Source: Mytilus edulis (Eukaryota; Mollusca; Bivalvia; Mytilida; Mytilidae). Taken from it: 64,000 bases of DNA. The notes under the pieces were generated by a model that did not search any database, was not told where the DNA came from, and saw nothing but the letters and a program-made list of their open reading frames with translations. Within the stretch, counting starts at the first letter, position 1. Each line of letters starts with the position of its first letter. Made by a program: the position numbers and the translations under genes. The stretch is from NCBI RefSeq assembly GCF_963676685.1, contig NC_092345.1, forward strand, positions 84,695,592-84,759,591, in the 5' to 3' direction. Shown in pieces: positions 49,569 through 61,410 of this stretch.

Positions 49569-51575
49569 CAGTTGCTTCGCAGGGCGCAGCATTATACGAC
49601 CGCAGAGGTTGAACCCTGAACGGTTGGGGCAAGTATGGACACAACATTCAAGCTGGATTCAGCTCTAAATTTGGATTGTGATTAAATAGTTGACACAGCA
49701 TAGGTTTCTGACACAGAATGAATGTGGTCTAATGAACTTAAACAAAAAATTTTGCCTTTGAGCAATTCACTATGCTGTTGAATATTAATCCTCTCAAAAA
49801 AATGTTTGAAGAAATTTTCTTTTTATTTATGAAATCTGAAATGAAAAAAATTGACCCCCCAATTTTTTTTTCACATCCCCCTTTCCCTTATTTCAAAACT
49901 GATCTCAATTCAAATTTCTAATGAAGTTTGCAACAATAACTCCTCATTTAAATACATCATAAAATATTAAAATGTAAAAAAAGTGCTTGTTATTACTGAA
50001 TGGTAAAGATTGTTTTAATCTATCAGTTGGTAGTAAAAGTGAATATACATTGTATATTGTATAAAACAATGCTTTAAGTTGATTCAACTACTATTCTGGA
50101 CAAAGAAAGATAACTCAAATTGAAATTGAAATTAGATATTTCTTGCTATTGCACAATATTGTGCAATTAGATATTTCTTGCTATTGTACAATACTGTGCA
50201 ATTGAAAATATTTGCTATTGCACAATACTGTGCAATTGAAGATTTCTTGCTATTGCACAATACTGTGCAATTGAAGATTTCTTGCTATTGCTGAATACTG
50301 TGCAATTGAAAATTTCTTGCTATTGCACAATACTTAATATAATAATTTTGGATCCTGATTTGGACCAACTTGAAAACTGGGCCCATAATCAAAAATCTAA
50401 GTACATGTTTAGATTCAGCATATTAAAGAGGCCCAAGAATTCAATTTTTGTTAAAATCAAACTTAGTTTAATTTTGGACCCTTTGGACTTTAATGTAGAC
50501 CAATTTTAAAACGGGACCAACAATTAAGAATCTACATACACAGTTAGATTTGGCATATCAAAGAACCCCAATTATTCAATTTTTGATGAAATCAAACAAA
50601 GTTTAATTTTGGACCCCGATTTGGACCAACTTGAAAACTGGGCCAATAATCAAAAATCTAAGTACATTTTTAGATTCAGCATATCAAAGAACCCCAAGGA
50701 TTCAATTTTTGTTAAAATCAAACTAAGTTTAATTTTGGACCCTTTGGACCTTAATGTAGACCAATTTGAAAACGGGACCAAAAATTAAGAATCTACATAC
50801 ACAGTTAGATTCGGCATATCAAAGAACCCCAATTATTCAATTTTTGATGAAATCAAACAAAGTTTAATTTTGGACCCTTTGGGCCCTTTATTCCTAAACT
50901 GTTGGGACCAAAACTCCCAAAATCAATACCAACCTTCCTTTTATGGTCATAAACCTTGTGTTTAAATTTCATACATTTCTATTTACTTATACTAAAGTTA
51001 TGGTGTGAAAACCAAGAAAAATGCTTATTTGGGTCCCTTTTTGGCCCCTAATTCCTAAACTGTTGGGACCTCAACTCCCAAAATCAATACCAACCTTCCT
51101 TTTGTGGTCATAAACATTGTGTTTAAATTTCATTGATTTCTATTTACTTAAACTAAAGTTATTGTGCGAAAAACCAAGAATAATGCTTATTTGGGCCCTT
51201 TTTTGGCCCCCAATTCCTAAACTGTTGGAACCAAAACTCCCAAAATCAATCCCAACCTTTCTTTTGTGGTCATAAACTTTGTGTCAAAATTTCATAGATT
51301 TCTATTAACTTAAACTAAAGTTATAGTGCGAAAACCAAGAAAATGCTTATTTGGGCCCTTTTTGGCCCCTAATTCCTAAAATGTTGGAACCAAAACTCCC
51401 AAAATCAATCCCAACCTTCTTTTTGTGGTCATAAACCTTGTGTTAAAATTTCATAGATTTCTATTCAGTTTTACTAAAGTTAGAGTGTGAAAACTAAAAG
51501 TATTCGGACGACGACGACGCCAACGTGATAGCAATATACGACGAAAAAATTTTCAAATTTTGCAGCCGTATAAAA
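49569..51575 (+). repeat. 2-kb composite element made of nested tandem arrays
   Basis: Opens cagttgcttcgcagggcgca with ttatacgaccgcag, and ends tgcagccgtataaaa, a diverged inverted counterpart. Inside, in order: a roughly 35-bp palindromic minisatellite (50137-50335); a 260-bp dimeric array on ggaccaacttgaaaactggg (50345-50880); and a 157-bp array in four units on cctaaactgttgggacc (50881-51490). A fragment of the left part recurs at 54210-54480. Likely a non-autonomous element carrying satellite-like cargo. Confidence 0.75.
50137..50335. repeat. Palindromic minisatellite, about 35-bp period
   Basis: Six ttgctatt starts at about 50144, 50179, 50212, 50248, 50283 and 50319. The first unit holds the perfect 20-bp palindrome attgcacaatattgtgcaat (50148-50167); later units carry the form with one changed base. 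Confidence 0.9.
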
Positions 51576-52368
51576 AACTAGCAAAGCAGTGGTTCAACGG
51601 TTCAAAAGTATTGCACAGAAATAATTTGCAGCTTGCTGTCCTTTACTAAATTAATAACTCACATTTTTCTTTAAAAAAAACAACAGTTAAAAGCAAAAAC
51701 TGATCTTATACATAATCTCATCTCTTTTATGTTAAATATGATGTAAATACAAGGAGAATGTGTAAACTGGACACTGATGATCCTTGTGCTTGCATTTCGT
51801 GTTTTAAAAGAGCATAAATCAAAAACAGTATAATTGACATAACCCTAATTCAAACTTGATCTGAGTTTTGTGGTAATAAGCATTGTGTAAGTTTCATGAA
51901 ATTTGGTTGATGCAAAAAAATACAGAACAGAAACCTTTTTCTTGATGGACGTATGAACAGATGGACAGACAAGGGTAACACTTTATGGTCTCTCCATACG
52001 AGGGCGTTAAAATAATATTATGAGTGTCTGCTCCTTCTCATTACACCATAATTTCATATGTGAACATGATTTGTTGGGACTCAACAAAAAGATTTGATTT
52101 TGTGATGTGAACCTAATCAATAAAGCTCACATTGCATTTTCTACTTTGTAATCAATTATAAGTACTGGTGTTGATTAATCAATTAAAGTACTGGTGTTGA
52201 GGAAATATTAACATCTAGTTCGTCATGTTATTTATTAGATAAATCATTTATTTCTCCTTTGATGAAGAAATACCAAAGTTTATATGATTATCAACTTTCT
52301 GTATTCTTTTCCCTCATACAGCTTGACCTTGGTTCTATCAAATTTCTGAACAGATTTTATAGAATTCT
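51576..52368. other. Intergenic DNA and GEMIN2 3' flank
   Basis: 51900-52010 has a gatggacgtatgaac, atggacagac piece typical of satellite ends. The remainder up to the GEMIN2 stop is AT-rich and unassigned; part is the GEMIN2 3' UTR. Confidence 0.5.
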
Positions 52369-52467
52369 TCAGGTTCCTGAATCAGCTAAATCTATTTGGT
52401 CAAAATATCTAGCCACTATGCATATAAATAGGTTCAATGGTGATAGTCGTGGATCATCTGAATTTTC
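52369..52467 (-). CDS. GEMIN2: GEMIN2 last exon
   Basis: Visible residues 194-225 and [23 protein letters not shown] then [12 protein letters not shown]. Matches human [20 protein letters not shown]. The plus-strand frame over this segment is a shadow. Confidence 0.95.
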   Translation of the reverse strand, partial: ENSDDPRLSPLNLFICIVARYFDQIDLADSGT

Positions 52468-55400
52468 CTATAATTAAATTAATTGTATAATAGTATATAA
52501 TTCAAATTAAACAATAAGTTTATTTTTTGCTTAATATTGGAAAATACCTCTTCTGAATTGGTTCAATATATAATGACTTCAAAAACAGTTGTATCAAATT
52601 TCTATTTCTATAATGTTGTAATCTATAACCATGATAACTGTGGCAAACACTCAGTTTTATCATTTCAAGCACCATCTTTTCATCTATCAATATCATCAAA
52701 CAACATTTAAATTTTTTTAGAACCATTATTGCATATAACTTCAGTTGTGACCAGAACATGCTTATGTCTTTTATATAGAAATACATATAGTATGAACAAA
52801 AGAAGTGGTCTTGTGTACATCAATGAGACGTGAAACCAACAAAAAAATCAAAACACATATTGATGAGATCAAAGAGTCTGAAACATGAGTCCATACAGTA
52901 TGTCAAGATCTAAATAGCCCAGATTATATCAAATTTGTAAATATACTAAACAGAGACAATTAAAGCTATGTCATTAACGACAAATTTGCCAACATGTGGT
53001 TTGAGATTTCAATGACCAGTATCCTGATATAAATCTTTAATCTGTAAATTCTTTAAACATGTTTTTACATTTATAGAAAAGTTATAGTCTATGAATAGTT
53101 TATATTTCCTACTTACCACATCTTTGACTAAATGTAAGGTTGAATAAATTTTTTATTAAATTTTGAAAAGTTATAGTTACTGTGCCATAAAAATGAGACT
53201 TCTCCAACAAAGTCATTACTGTTAAGATTTCAAACGAAGAAATTTGCAAGGGCATTTTAAGTTTGACAGAGGGAACATAAGCAAAACCCTTGTAAAAAAT
53301 GAAACAAACTAGGCAAATTATGGAGAAATTGATATGTGTGATACTTAAGTCTGGGAGAACATGATTTACTTATCAGTTTTTAATGGCTTTCAGTAAATGA
53401 GGGTATTCTTAGATCTGACAGTACTTTGGGTATGTTGTCTTCATGTAAGGTAAGTTTTGTTTGTGCATCATGCCATTTCCAACTGATTTTTATAGGTTTT
53501 TTTTCTCATATGTTGTACTATTAAACCACTGATCAAGGGTAAGAGGATGATAGAAAGCTATCAAATATTACATGTATATTCAGAATTATACCCAATTAAA
53601 ACCCTTCTTTTCAAATAAGGTCACAAAGTAACAATCTTTTAAAAATTGTTTATATTGAATCCCAGGTATTCAGACTTTATTCAACGTTGTATTGTGTTTG
53701 GGTGATATTTTCTCTCTTTTACTTTTATTTATGCAAAATTACTACTTACAAGTGAAGCTCTTAGATTGGAACAAGACCTGGCTAAAGTTCTAAGAGTTGA
53801 ACAAGCTTCTGGGGAAAGAGGTTTTTCCAAACAAACCAACAAAGAATAAAACCAACTGCCCTAAAATAACAAATGAAATTATTTGCATTTTAAATATCAA
53901 TTATTATTTTTAATATGTTGTGCTTCAAATCTCAAAGAACATATCTTATAAAGAGATACTTCTTGCATTCTTTTAATGTAATGACTGTAAAATCTTCATG
54001 TCAAAAACATATTTAAGCTTAAATTCTCTCTCCATTTTGGAGATAGTAATCATACATAGGATATAAAATAAAGACTAGTGTATTGGTGTCTCCTTAAAGA
54101 AGAACTATGTTAGGAGTCATTAGTAGGTTTGTGCCAACCATTTTCAAATAGACATCCTATGCTTTAAAGTAAAACAGATTATTTCAATTCTGGTTCAATG
54201 TCTTTATAAAATGTTCCATGGGGCACAGCTTGATACTACTGCAGAGGACAAACCCAGAACAGTTGAGTTGGGGCAGGTATGGACACTACATTCAAGCTTG
54301 GTAATCACAGAATTTGGATTGTGGTGAACATTTGACACAGCATAGATTTCCAACACAGAGTGAATGATGAAAATGTTATCAAAGAACTGAAAAATTGGAA
54401 ATTGAAATTTTACCAATATAGTCCAATATCCAAAATCTAAATACATAGAATCAGCATATCAAGGAACCCAAAGAATTTAAGACTTTAAATTTGAAATCAA
54501 CAACATTAAAATTGGACAATTTACACCAGTATCTAAACAAGTCAGCAAAAATATTATTATTTTCCACCTGAACTGAAGTGGAATAAAAGAATGATTGCTT
54601 ATTGTTAGCTTATAGTCCAGTGGAATATGTTTCATACATATCAGGATGAGACCCATTTAATGATAAATCCACTGCATAGGTTCTACAAGGTGGGTTGACT
54701 AAAAAATTGTATGTTGGACAGGAAACAAAACTGTGCTTACAAAAAGACCCCCAGCCCCTTTGGACCTATCAAAGATTTGCTGCATTAGGCCTTTTACATG
54801 CAAAATTTGTCACTTTTCCTATACATTTCATCAATTTAATTCACCCATCCACCATAGACATGGTTATGTAATTATATCCAATACATCGAATCATAACCTC
54901 CAAGAATCTGTTTTACTGCAGGAGGGAAGTTCTGTTGACTATTATTCAAAACTCTTGTGGTAAAAAAGAACTAAACTTTTTTCTACATGTCACAATTTAT
55001 AAAATGAACATCATTTAATACCTGTTTGTCTGAAAATCCTGTAGCCTCAAACCAGTTAATGTGATATTCTAATACTTTAATGACAGCAGGCTACAAAAGA
55101 AAAAAAGAAAAAAACCAATATCAATAAATCTTCTATAGGAACTTGTTGGTTTTCTTATGAAGTTGAAAGTGAGATAAATACATACTATACATGTGTGTGA
55201 AGATTGTAAATAAGTTCTGATATATTTAAGAAGGTAGCAGAGTTAGATCAGCCATATTCTATCTATACCAGTAGATGCTATATGCCTTGAAGTTTCTGTT
55301 CTGTTACCCCTGATTTTATTTTTTAAGAGGCAACAAATGTGTCAAATTGAGTCAAATTTTTCTCCAAACCACAAATTGAATGAGAAAGTGATTTGCCGAA

Positions 55401-58400
55401 AAACAATAAGATCAATAGCCATCAGATCAAATTATTCTGAGTGAAGTTTTATATAAAAATTAGGAGATGTGGTATGATTGCCAATGAGACAACTATCCTT
55501 CAAAGTTCAAATAAAGTAAAGGTAAGCAATTATAGGCAACAGTACAACCTTCCAAAATGATAAAAACCCATACTGTAAAGTAGGCTATAAAAAGCATTGA
55601 CATGAAAAATATGAAAAAATTCAATTGAGAAAACTAACAGCCTGATTTAAAACAAACCAATTTGACAGATATAAACCAACAACAACCAATGAACTCCTGG
55701 CTACTGACTTATGTTTCATCTACTGCACCATGGCAACTACCTAGGCAATGATCCACCAAGCAAAGTTCCTTGTTACTCAGTATTTGGACCATAACACTTT
55801 CCTGTTATATTATATTAAGGTGGTTCCTAACACTACAGGGAGATAACTCTGTAAAATCAGCTAAACGTTTTAATTACGTTGTGTTGTTTAGGGAATATTA
55901 AGCTTCTCGATGATCAAAATAAGTGTTTGTCGAACTGCTATATAACCAGTGAAATTTTTCGGATAAAACGGTTGGTTTAAATTTTTTGAAATTTTTATAT
56001 TTTTGTCAAAGGGTCAAAGTAAATACTTTGTCAAAATTTTATGAAAATTAAACGAGCCAAATTAATTTTAGTTAAGGTGTTGGGTACCACCTTAATTGGT
56101 TGGTATATATATATATATTTTTTTTAAATTGACTTTAAGTCCCATTAGACAAATACATGTACCAGTAAAAATGATAATCTTGAAAATAAAAACAAATGGG
56201 TTCTATGCTATCATTACACTGATTTAGATTCCTTTTCATCAGTACAGTTATCTAGAACACGACTTTATGTTCAGGGCTATCATTATACTGAATTATGTCC
56301 CTTGTTCATCTATACAACTATCTAACAATAACATTTACCTGGTCCATGGCCATCATTATACTGAGTAAAGGTAAAGTCCCTTGTCTATCTGTGCCATTCT
56401 CACTTTCATTTTCTTTAAGTTCATGTGGAACAGATCCTGGTGGTTGTAAACGTCCAAAACAAAGACGACACCAACCTTCAACGTCATTTGCTAATGGCTG
56501 CAAAATTAAAATGTAACTTGTAATGATCTGTTTTTTTCTATAGAAGTGAATGTGTACAAATAAAAATGTTTAATAGTACTCAACAGATATAAATCTTAGC
56601 CTCCCACCTCATGACTGGAATACGTTTTACATGCAAAGAGTGTTGTCACTTTCCCTATACATGTCATCAGATTTAATTCACCTATCCACACTAGACATGG
56701 CTATTTTATACAAATTCCTCAAACAATTCAATAAATTTAAAAGGTGCCCAACATATACATGTGGACAATCTGATTACACAAAGCTGGTACCATCTTTAAT
56801 ATGTAAATTTCAAACTTGATCAGACAAATGTACATATGGACAAGGGAAAAACTTAATGCCATCTTCTGCTACGGTGAGAGGCATAAAAGAGGAAAGTAAA
56901 TTATTATACACATAATATTTAATGTAACACAAGATTATGGAGATCAAAAGTATAAACAATAGTGTATGAATGAATGCTTGAACTTACTGTTCATATATGA
57001 TATTCAATTATGCTGTCTGCCCAAAATATTTAGGACACTTTACTAAATAGTCTGTGGAGTTTTTAAATCATCTTGGTTTCTTCTTAAACTTACCACATTT
57101 TCAATTTTCAACAATTTGTTCTTTTTGCGTAATGCTTTCTGTCTAGCATAACTCTGTAAAAAAATATATTATGTATAATAACATTTGCTTTTTTCAAGGT
57201 ATTGTCCAGCTAAACAACACAACAATACAATTTTCTGTTATTGAAAAATATTAACATCTACTGATCAGATAATATTATAATTTTATAGGAAAAATCTATC
57301 TAAATTTAATTAATATACAATCAGTTTATCAGAACAATGTCCATTCTGCTTTTGTTCAGAAAATAAGTAAATTATTAGGCCACACCAATTTAATTTCTTG
57401 TTCTACGGATTTTTGGACTCCAAAATTTGGGGCGAGCAAGCGATTTGAAAATTTTAATAAAAAAATATTTAATTTGCAAATTTTTGAGGCGAAGCTTGAA
57501 AAGTATAAAAGGCGAGCCATTATAATTTTTTTTTGTAAACATAAAATAGTAGGTTTTGACAATATTAAAGCTTGATTTATCACTTGTACTTTGACATTTC
57601 TTTAATTTCTGAAGTATTTTTTCCCTGTTCACCAAGAAATAATTAAATCTGGTCTATGTATGTGTGACTGACAATGAGACAATTCTCCATCCAAGTCATA
57701 ATCAGTTTGGGGACAACCCCTTAATGTTATAAATATCCCTTTTACATGTTTTATGAGGGATCAATATATTATATATTTGTTTGTACAAAAGGGCTCATAT
57801 TTTCTCAAAGAACTATATATCTATCTGGTATTAAATGGTCAAAACATGTCCAAGAATTTTGTAATATACCTTGACTTTAACCATGTTAACACATTTACTT
57901 TAACAGTTTAATATTATTAAAAATAAGTGGACCCCTCTTTTAAAAGTTGTTTAAAATATGATGTAACTCTCCTCTTTTTGAGTACAAAATTCTAAGTTTT
58001 CAAAGGTTTTGTTTAGAAGAACTATACAAATCCTTGGTATTTCTATTTTCTTTTCTACATCAGTAAAATGACCCCTTGTCTGAGGGAGGGTTGTTCTCAA
58101 TCTGATAATAACAAACACAGGTCAAAGTACGGCCTTTTACACAGGGCTTTGATACAGACCAAACAGCAGGCTATAAAGGACCCCAAAATTATTAGCGCAC
58201 ACAATTCGAACAGGAAAACCAACAATCTAATTTATATATCATGTATATTCAAACGGGAAAATACCAATGAACAACATCAACAAACAATAACTGCTGATAA
58301 ATATGCAGCGGCTATGGATAGTTTTGTTTCGCCAGCATACACTATAATTGCAGTTGAAGGCAAATCCTTCAGAAGTTCTTTGTACTTTATTCTAACAACG

Positions 58401-60261
58401 AACATTTTTTGATAGGGAATATAAGTAAGGGGGAAAGTAACCAATTTTTTGTTCTTTACAGGAATTTCCGCTATTATAAATTTATATCAGAGCACTCCCG
58501 CTTTGGATAAATAGGTTTCATGCTGAAACAAACATTCTCACAGATATTTACAAAGTGTGGATGGGTGCTTTTATGTTTAAAATCGTTATATACAGGTTAG
58601 AACCGTTAGACTGTGATTTTAAAAACAAATGTTGATATCTTTTTATAATATTTACAAAAAAAACAGTGCGGGAAATGGACATGATTACATTTCCGGATGC
58701 GGGAAGCGGGAATATAAAAAAAATAAAAAATTCTGTTTTGAAAAAATAGGTGCGGGCGGGTCCATCGAACAAGGAATCAAATTGATGTGGCCTTAGATGA
58801 ATGTGTAATTAGAAACTTTAACTAATCAAGTAATTTATCAGTACTAAAAACATATACTTTAAGTCAAAGACAAATTATTAGTATTTTGTTTTATCATGTC
58901 CAGCGTATAGATCTGTGCGTATAGAATTTTTACCTTTATTCTATTGTTCTTGGCCAAATCGGCACAAGTTAGATAATTTATTACAAGCTCATTCTAAATC
59001 TCTGACAGTAAAACTATGCAACTATTTGAATGCAGCTTGGAAAATTAGATCTCATATATTGTCATAATATTATTGTATACTTTGTAACTACTGTTCTATG
59101 CTGTCTTTTGTTTGTTATATATTGTATATATTTTCAATTGCCATAGCATGTATATGCTTCTTGCAAATAAATTATTCATTCATTCATTCAGAGTAAACAT
59201 TCTATGTAAACTATATTTCTTTCTTTTCCATGTGCTTTATGAAATCTGCCTTTGTGATAAAGTTATCTTTGAAAACCTACAGTGGACATTTAAGAAAACC
59301 TTTAAGAGCTTATAAAAGTTTTATTGGAATTACTTCAAAGGAAAAATTCTACATTTGAAATTGAAATATTGATAACAAATCACACAAATTTGAACAGGGG
59401 AAGTAGTGAGTCCCCTGATATCAAATGTTAGAAAAATAAAATCCAAATAATTCTACATTTTCAAACGAAGGATAAAACTTGTGAAAAGTTGTAAAATCTA
59501 ATTATCTCAATAGCAGTGCTCTTCCTTGATATGTATACTTTTTTTGTTTTATTGAAAAGGTTTTAAAAAATACTTACAAATTCCATAGTAGATGTAAGAT
59601 AAGATGGGATGGCACTCATTACCCTAAATGTATTGCCACATCATACCATTTAATTGATTAGATAATTTCACAAAAAAAGTAAAATGTCATATAATAAATT
59701 ACTTAATATTCTAACAATTATTTAAATGGATAGATTATAAACAAATACTTGTCTGAACTCTGCAAAATCAGCTATTTGTGTTCTTTGCCACTCTAAGTCT
59801 GGTGCAAAACCTTTAGGTGCAGGGTGACAGCCTCTTGTATCCTGAAATAAATAAATACAATTTATAATTCATAAAAATTGAAAAAACAGAGGACATGAAA
59901 CGCCCTTACTAGTATAAACATTTCCAACACTATGTGTTAGTAGCTAGGTTATATATGTTCTGTAAATTGTTTGTATAGCTGGTAGAAAAATTTCTATAAA
60001 AAGACTATAAATATACAAGGAATACAACTTTTTTGTGGGATAATAACAGCCTTAAAATTCATGTTCCGTTTAAAAAAAAATTGTTTACTAGGCTATATCG
60101 TCATAGAAATACATATCTTTTTACAAAATAGATCAAATATAAGTTTAATAACCAGTGTAGAACACCAACTTACATGTCTGACATTGACGGTCTGTTTTTT
60201 TGTAAAAATACTAGTATCTAAATCAGCTACTACAACTTTTGGACAATCATTGGCTTCTCTC
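52369..60261 (-). CDS. GEMIN2: Gem-associated protein 2, seven exons, 5' end missing
   Basis: GEMIN2 binds SMN and wraps the Sm-protein pentamer during assembly of spliceosomal snRNP cores, in cytoplasm and nuclear gems. Seven exons (60174-60261, 59749-59841, 57094-57153, 56339-56497, 55022-55090, 53750-53860, 52369-52467) join in phase to 225 codons plus TGA. Landmarks: [85 protein letters not shown] and [12 protein letters not shown]. Human is 280 aa, so about 50 N-terminal residues with the start codon are absent, presumably encoded right of the window. The middle region (exon at 57094) diverges. Introns are GT-AG. Confidence 0.95.
52468..53749 (-). other. GEMIN2 intron
   Basis: AT-rich. 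A family A piece is visible at about 53465-53550 (ccaactgatttttatagg, gttgtactattaaaccactg). No other feature. Confidence 0.7.
53750..53860 (-). CDS. GEMIN2: GEMIN2 exon, WFYSLL segment
   Basis: Residues 157-193: [20 protein letters not shown] then [17 protein letters not shown], against human [20 protein letters not shown]. The acceptor is tattttag at 53861-53862; an internal ccccag is not used because it breaks the phase. Confidence 0.95.
54210..54480 (+). repeat. Fragment of the 49569-51575 family
   Basis: gggcacagcttgatactact, gcagaggacaaacc, gcaggtatggacac and the acattcaagctt phrase match 49587-49660 and beyond, in the same orientation. Lies in a GEMIN2 intron. Confidence 0.75.
55022..55090 (-). 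CDS. GEMIN2: GEMIN2 exon, VLEYHINWF segment
   Basis: Residues 134-156: [19 protein letters not shown] then SDKQ. Human has ATVTSVLEYLSNWFGERDF. Acceptor ttttgtag, donor gtatta. Confidence 0.93.
55466..55740 (-). repeat. Family B copy
   Basis: agatgtggtatgattgccaa, tgagacaactatcc and the gtaagcaattataggcaaca stretch. Same family as 49104-49480, in a GEMIN2 intron. Confidence 0.75.
55819..56091. mobile_element. 273-bp TTAA-flanked inverted-repeat element
   Basis: TTAA at 55815-55818 is followed by ggtggttcctaacac; the right end is gtgttgggtaccacc followed by TTAA at 56092-56095. The ends are inverted copies at 13 of 15 positions. Too short to code. A TTAA target is the piggyBac signature. Confidence 0.75.
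56339..56497 (-). CDS. GEMIN2: GEMIN2 exon, [10 protein letters not shown] segment
   Basis: Residues 81-133: [20 protein letters not shown] through [14 protein letters not shown]. Human has EDEEGWKKFCLGE and PPLLSIVSRMNQ. 159 nt, phase 0. Confidence 0.95.
57094..57153 (-). CDS. GEMIN2: GEMIN2 exon, short linker
   Basis: Residues 61-80: [21 protein letters not shown] basic linker, weakly conserved against human, but the splice sites (tttacag, gtaagt) and phase fit both neighbours. Confidence 0.82.
57377..58794. mobile_element. 1.4-kb inverted-repeat element with nested family B copy
   Basis: The left end taggccacaccaatttaatt, tcttgttc is inverted at the right end (gaacaaggaatcaaattgat, gtggcctta), about 29-bp ends with a few mismatches. 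Interior: gcgagc-type motifs at 57430-57515 and gcgggaag-type motifs at 58690-58755. A family B piece (58115-58290) and a short gacaatgagacaattctcc fragment (57668) are nested inside. In a GEMIN2 intron. Confidence 0.75.
58115..58290 (-). repeat. Family B copy nested in the 57377-58794 element
   Basis: acaggtcaaagtacggcctt, aaacagcaggctataaagga, acaattcgaacaggaaaacc. The 114-codon plus frame is repeat-derived. Confidence 0.75.
58870..59189 (+). mobile_element. Possible LINE 3' end with (ATTC)n tail
   Basis: Ends with gcaaataaattattcattca and repeated attc units at about 59172-59189, a tail style seen in some LINEs. The preceding 250 bp reads as broken coding-like sequence. The tail is clear; family membership is a guess. 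Confidence 0.4.
59749..59841 (-). CDS. GEMIN2: GEMIN2 exon, [14 protein letters not shown] segment
   Basis: Residues 30-60: [20 protein letters not shown] then [11 protein letters not shown]. Human has GCQPAPEGYSPTLQWQ and VAQFSTVRQ. Acceptor ttatttcag. Confidence 0.95.
60174..60261 (-). CDS. GEMIN2: GEMIN2 first visible exon
   Basis: Residues 1-29 of the visible part: [20 protein letters not shown] then KKQTVNVRH. Human has EAAQCPDVVVAQIDPKK and KQSVNIS. The first base belongs to a codon begun in an upstream exon not found in this window. Acceptor tattaag is weak. Confidence 0.9.
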
Positions 60262-60844
60262 CTTAATATAAAATGAAAGCTGCATTAATAATAGTCATGA
60301 TAGTACATCTGTCTGAAGTCAAATCTTAATTTAAAATGAAATATCAATAATTAGAAGTTTATTACTGTGTAAACATGACATTCACTCAGCCACTAACAAA
60401 CCAAATAAAAGATGGTGTAAAATTTTGTATTGAATGGTAAACATGAATACATTTATAAACTCTTATGTCACATACATGTTTATGCATCATATCTTAATAA
60501 TTCATGTCAAAAAAGGTAAAAACGTTCTTGCTTTCACTCAAACACTCAACATGCACAAGAATAATAAAAACTGAATTATCTATTTTTGTTGAGACATAGC
60601 AATCCTAGATTATGCCATTGGTAGCGTCAACATTTTGGTTTAGTCTGTGGTTAAGTTTTATTAGACACCAATAATTTTGCCAAACTGTGACCTTCATAAA
60701 ATTTTATGAACTTAAGTCTTTGGAAAATGTTTATTTCAAATTAAATGTGCAAAGCCCAAAACCACTGGCACAAAACTTAACTGGGGCATTCATTTAGAAA
60801 ATCAAAATGGAAATTATCCTTTACATGTATTATTATCTGCTTAA
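60262..60844 (-). other. GEMIN2 5' intron
   Basis: AT-rich, no start exon or repeat recognised. The scan for the conserved EPCDL...PPxTPQEYL segment was negative here and up to 64000. Confidence 0.6.
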
Positions 60845-61410
60845 GGGGGCTCGCGGGTCTAAAGGATTTTTTTAATTTAATATAGGATTTCTCTATATTT
60901 TTCTATAAATGAACTTAATCTTATACTTAATAGAAAAATGAAATAAAAAAATGGGGTCACCGTTCATTTACACTCACAATCTGCTTTCGAAAGAAACATA
61001 CATTTTTGTTAATGTCCTTTTTTTCTGTTGAACTAAAACATAGGAGAAATAGCGGTAATATCGAAATAAAAATAGAACTAAATTACAGAAATCGCTAAAA
61101 TTTTACAATTATTTAGTTTATGTACAGCTTATTCGAAAACAACAATAAAAAATATAGGTCATCGATGAGTTAAAAAAGATATTTTAATTTTATTGCCAAA
61201 TAATGGCATTTTTGCACCAAAGGGAGATAATTTGGAGCTTTTTAAGTGATATCTACATTTTAAAAGTCCGCTAGGGCCAACACGATTGATTTTTTGGAAT
61301 GATTTTTGTACCACATGATAAAGTAACAACTACTAAAGGTAATAAATAAAATCTGTAATGAAAAATTAATGTTTAATTTTTTTCTAAAAATCTTATACCC
61401 ACGAACCTCC
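60845..61410. mobile_element. 566-bp TTAA-flanked inverted-repeat element
   Basis: TTAA at 60841-60844 then gggggctcgcgggtct; the right end acccacgaacctcc then TTAA at 61411-61414. The ends are inverted and match at most positions. No coding frame. Piggybac-like target, different end sequence from 55819-56091. Confidence 0.7.

Noticed and set aside
52259..52477. Apparent plus-strand last exon after a tcatacag acceptor
   Set aside because: Antisense of the GEMIN2 last exon ([12 protein letters not shown]), which is the conserved reading.
53750..53808. Shorter GEMIN2 exon using the internal ccccag acceptor
   Set aside because: It breaks phase and drops the conserved [13 protein letters not shown]; the upstream tattttag at 53861 restores both.
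53750..53850. Apparent plus-strand last exon reading [17 protein letters not shown]
   Set aside because: The minus strand encodes the conserved GEMIN2 [13 protein letters not shown]...ARSCSNLR segment with proper splice sites; the plus reading is its antisense.
58068..58412. 114-codon plus-strand frame
   Set aside because: Spans a family B repeat nested in an inverted-repeat element; no similarity recognised.
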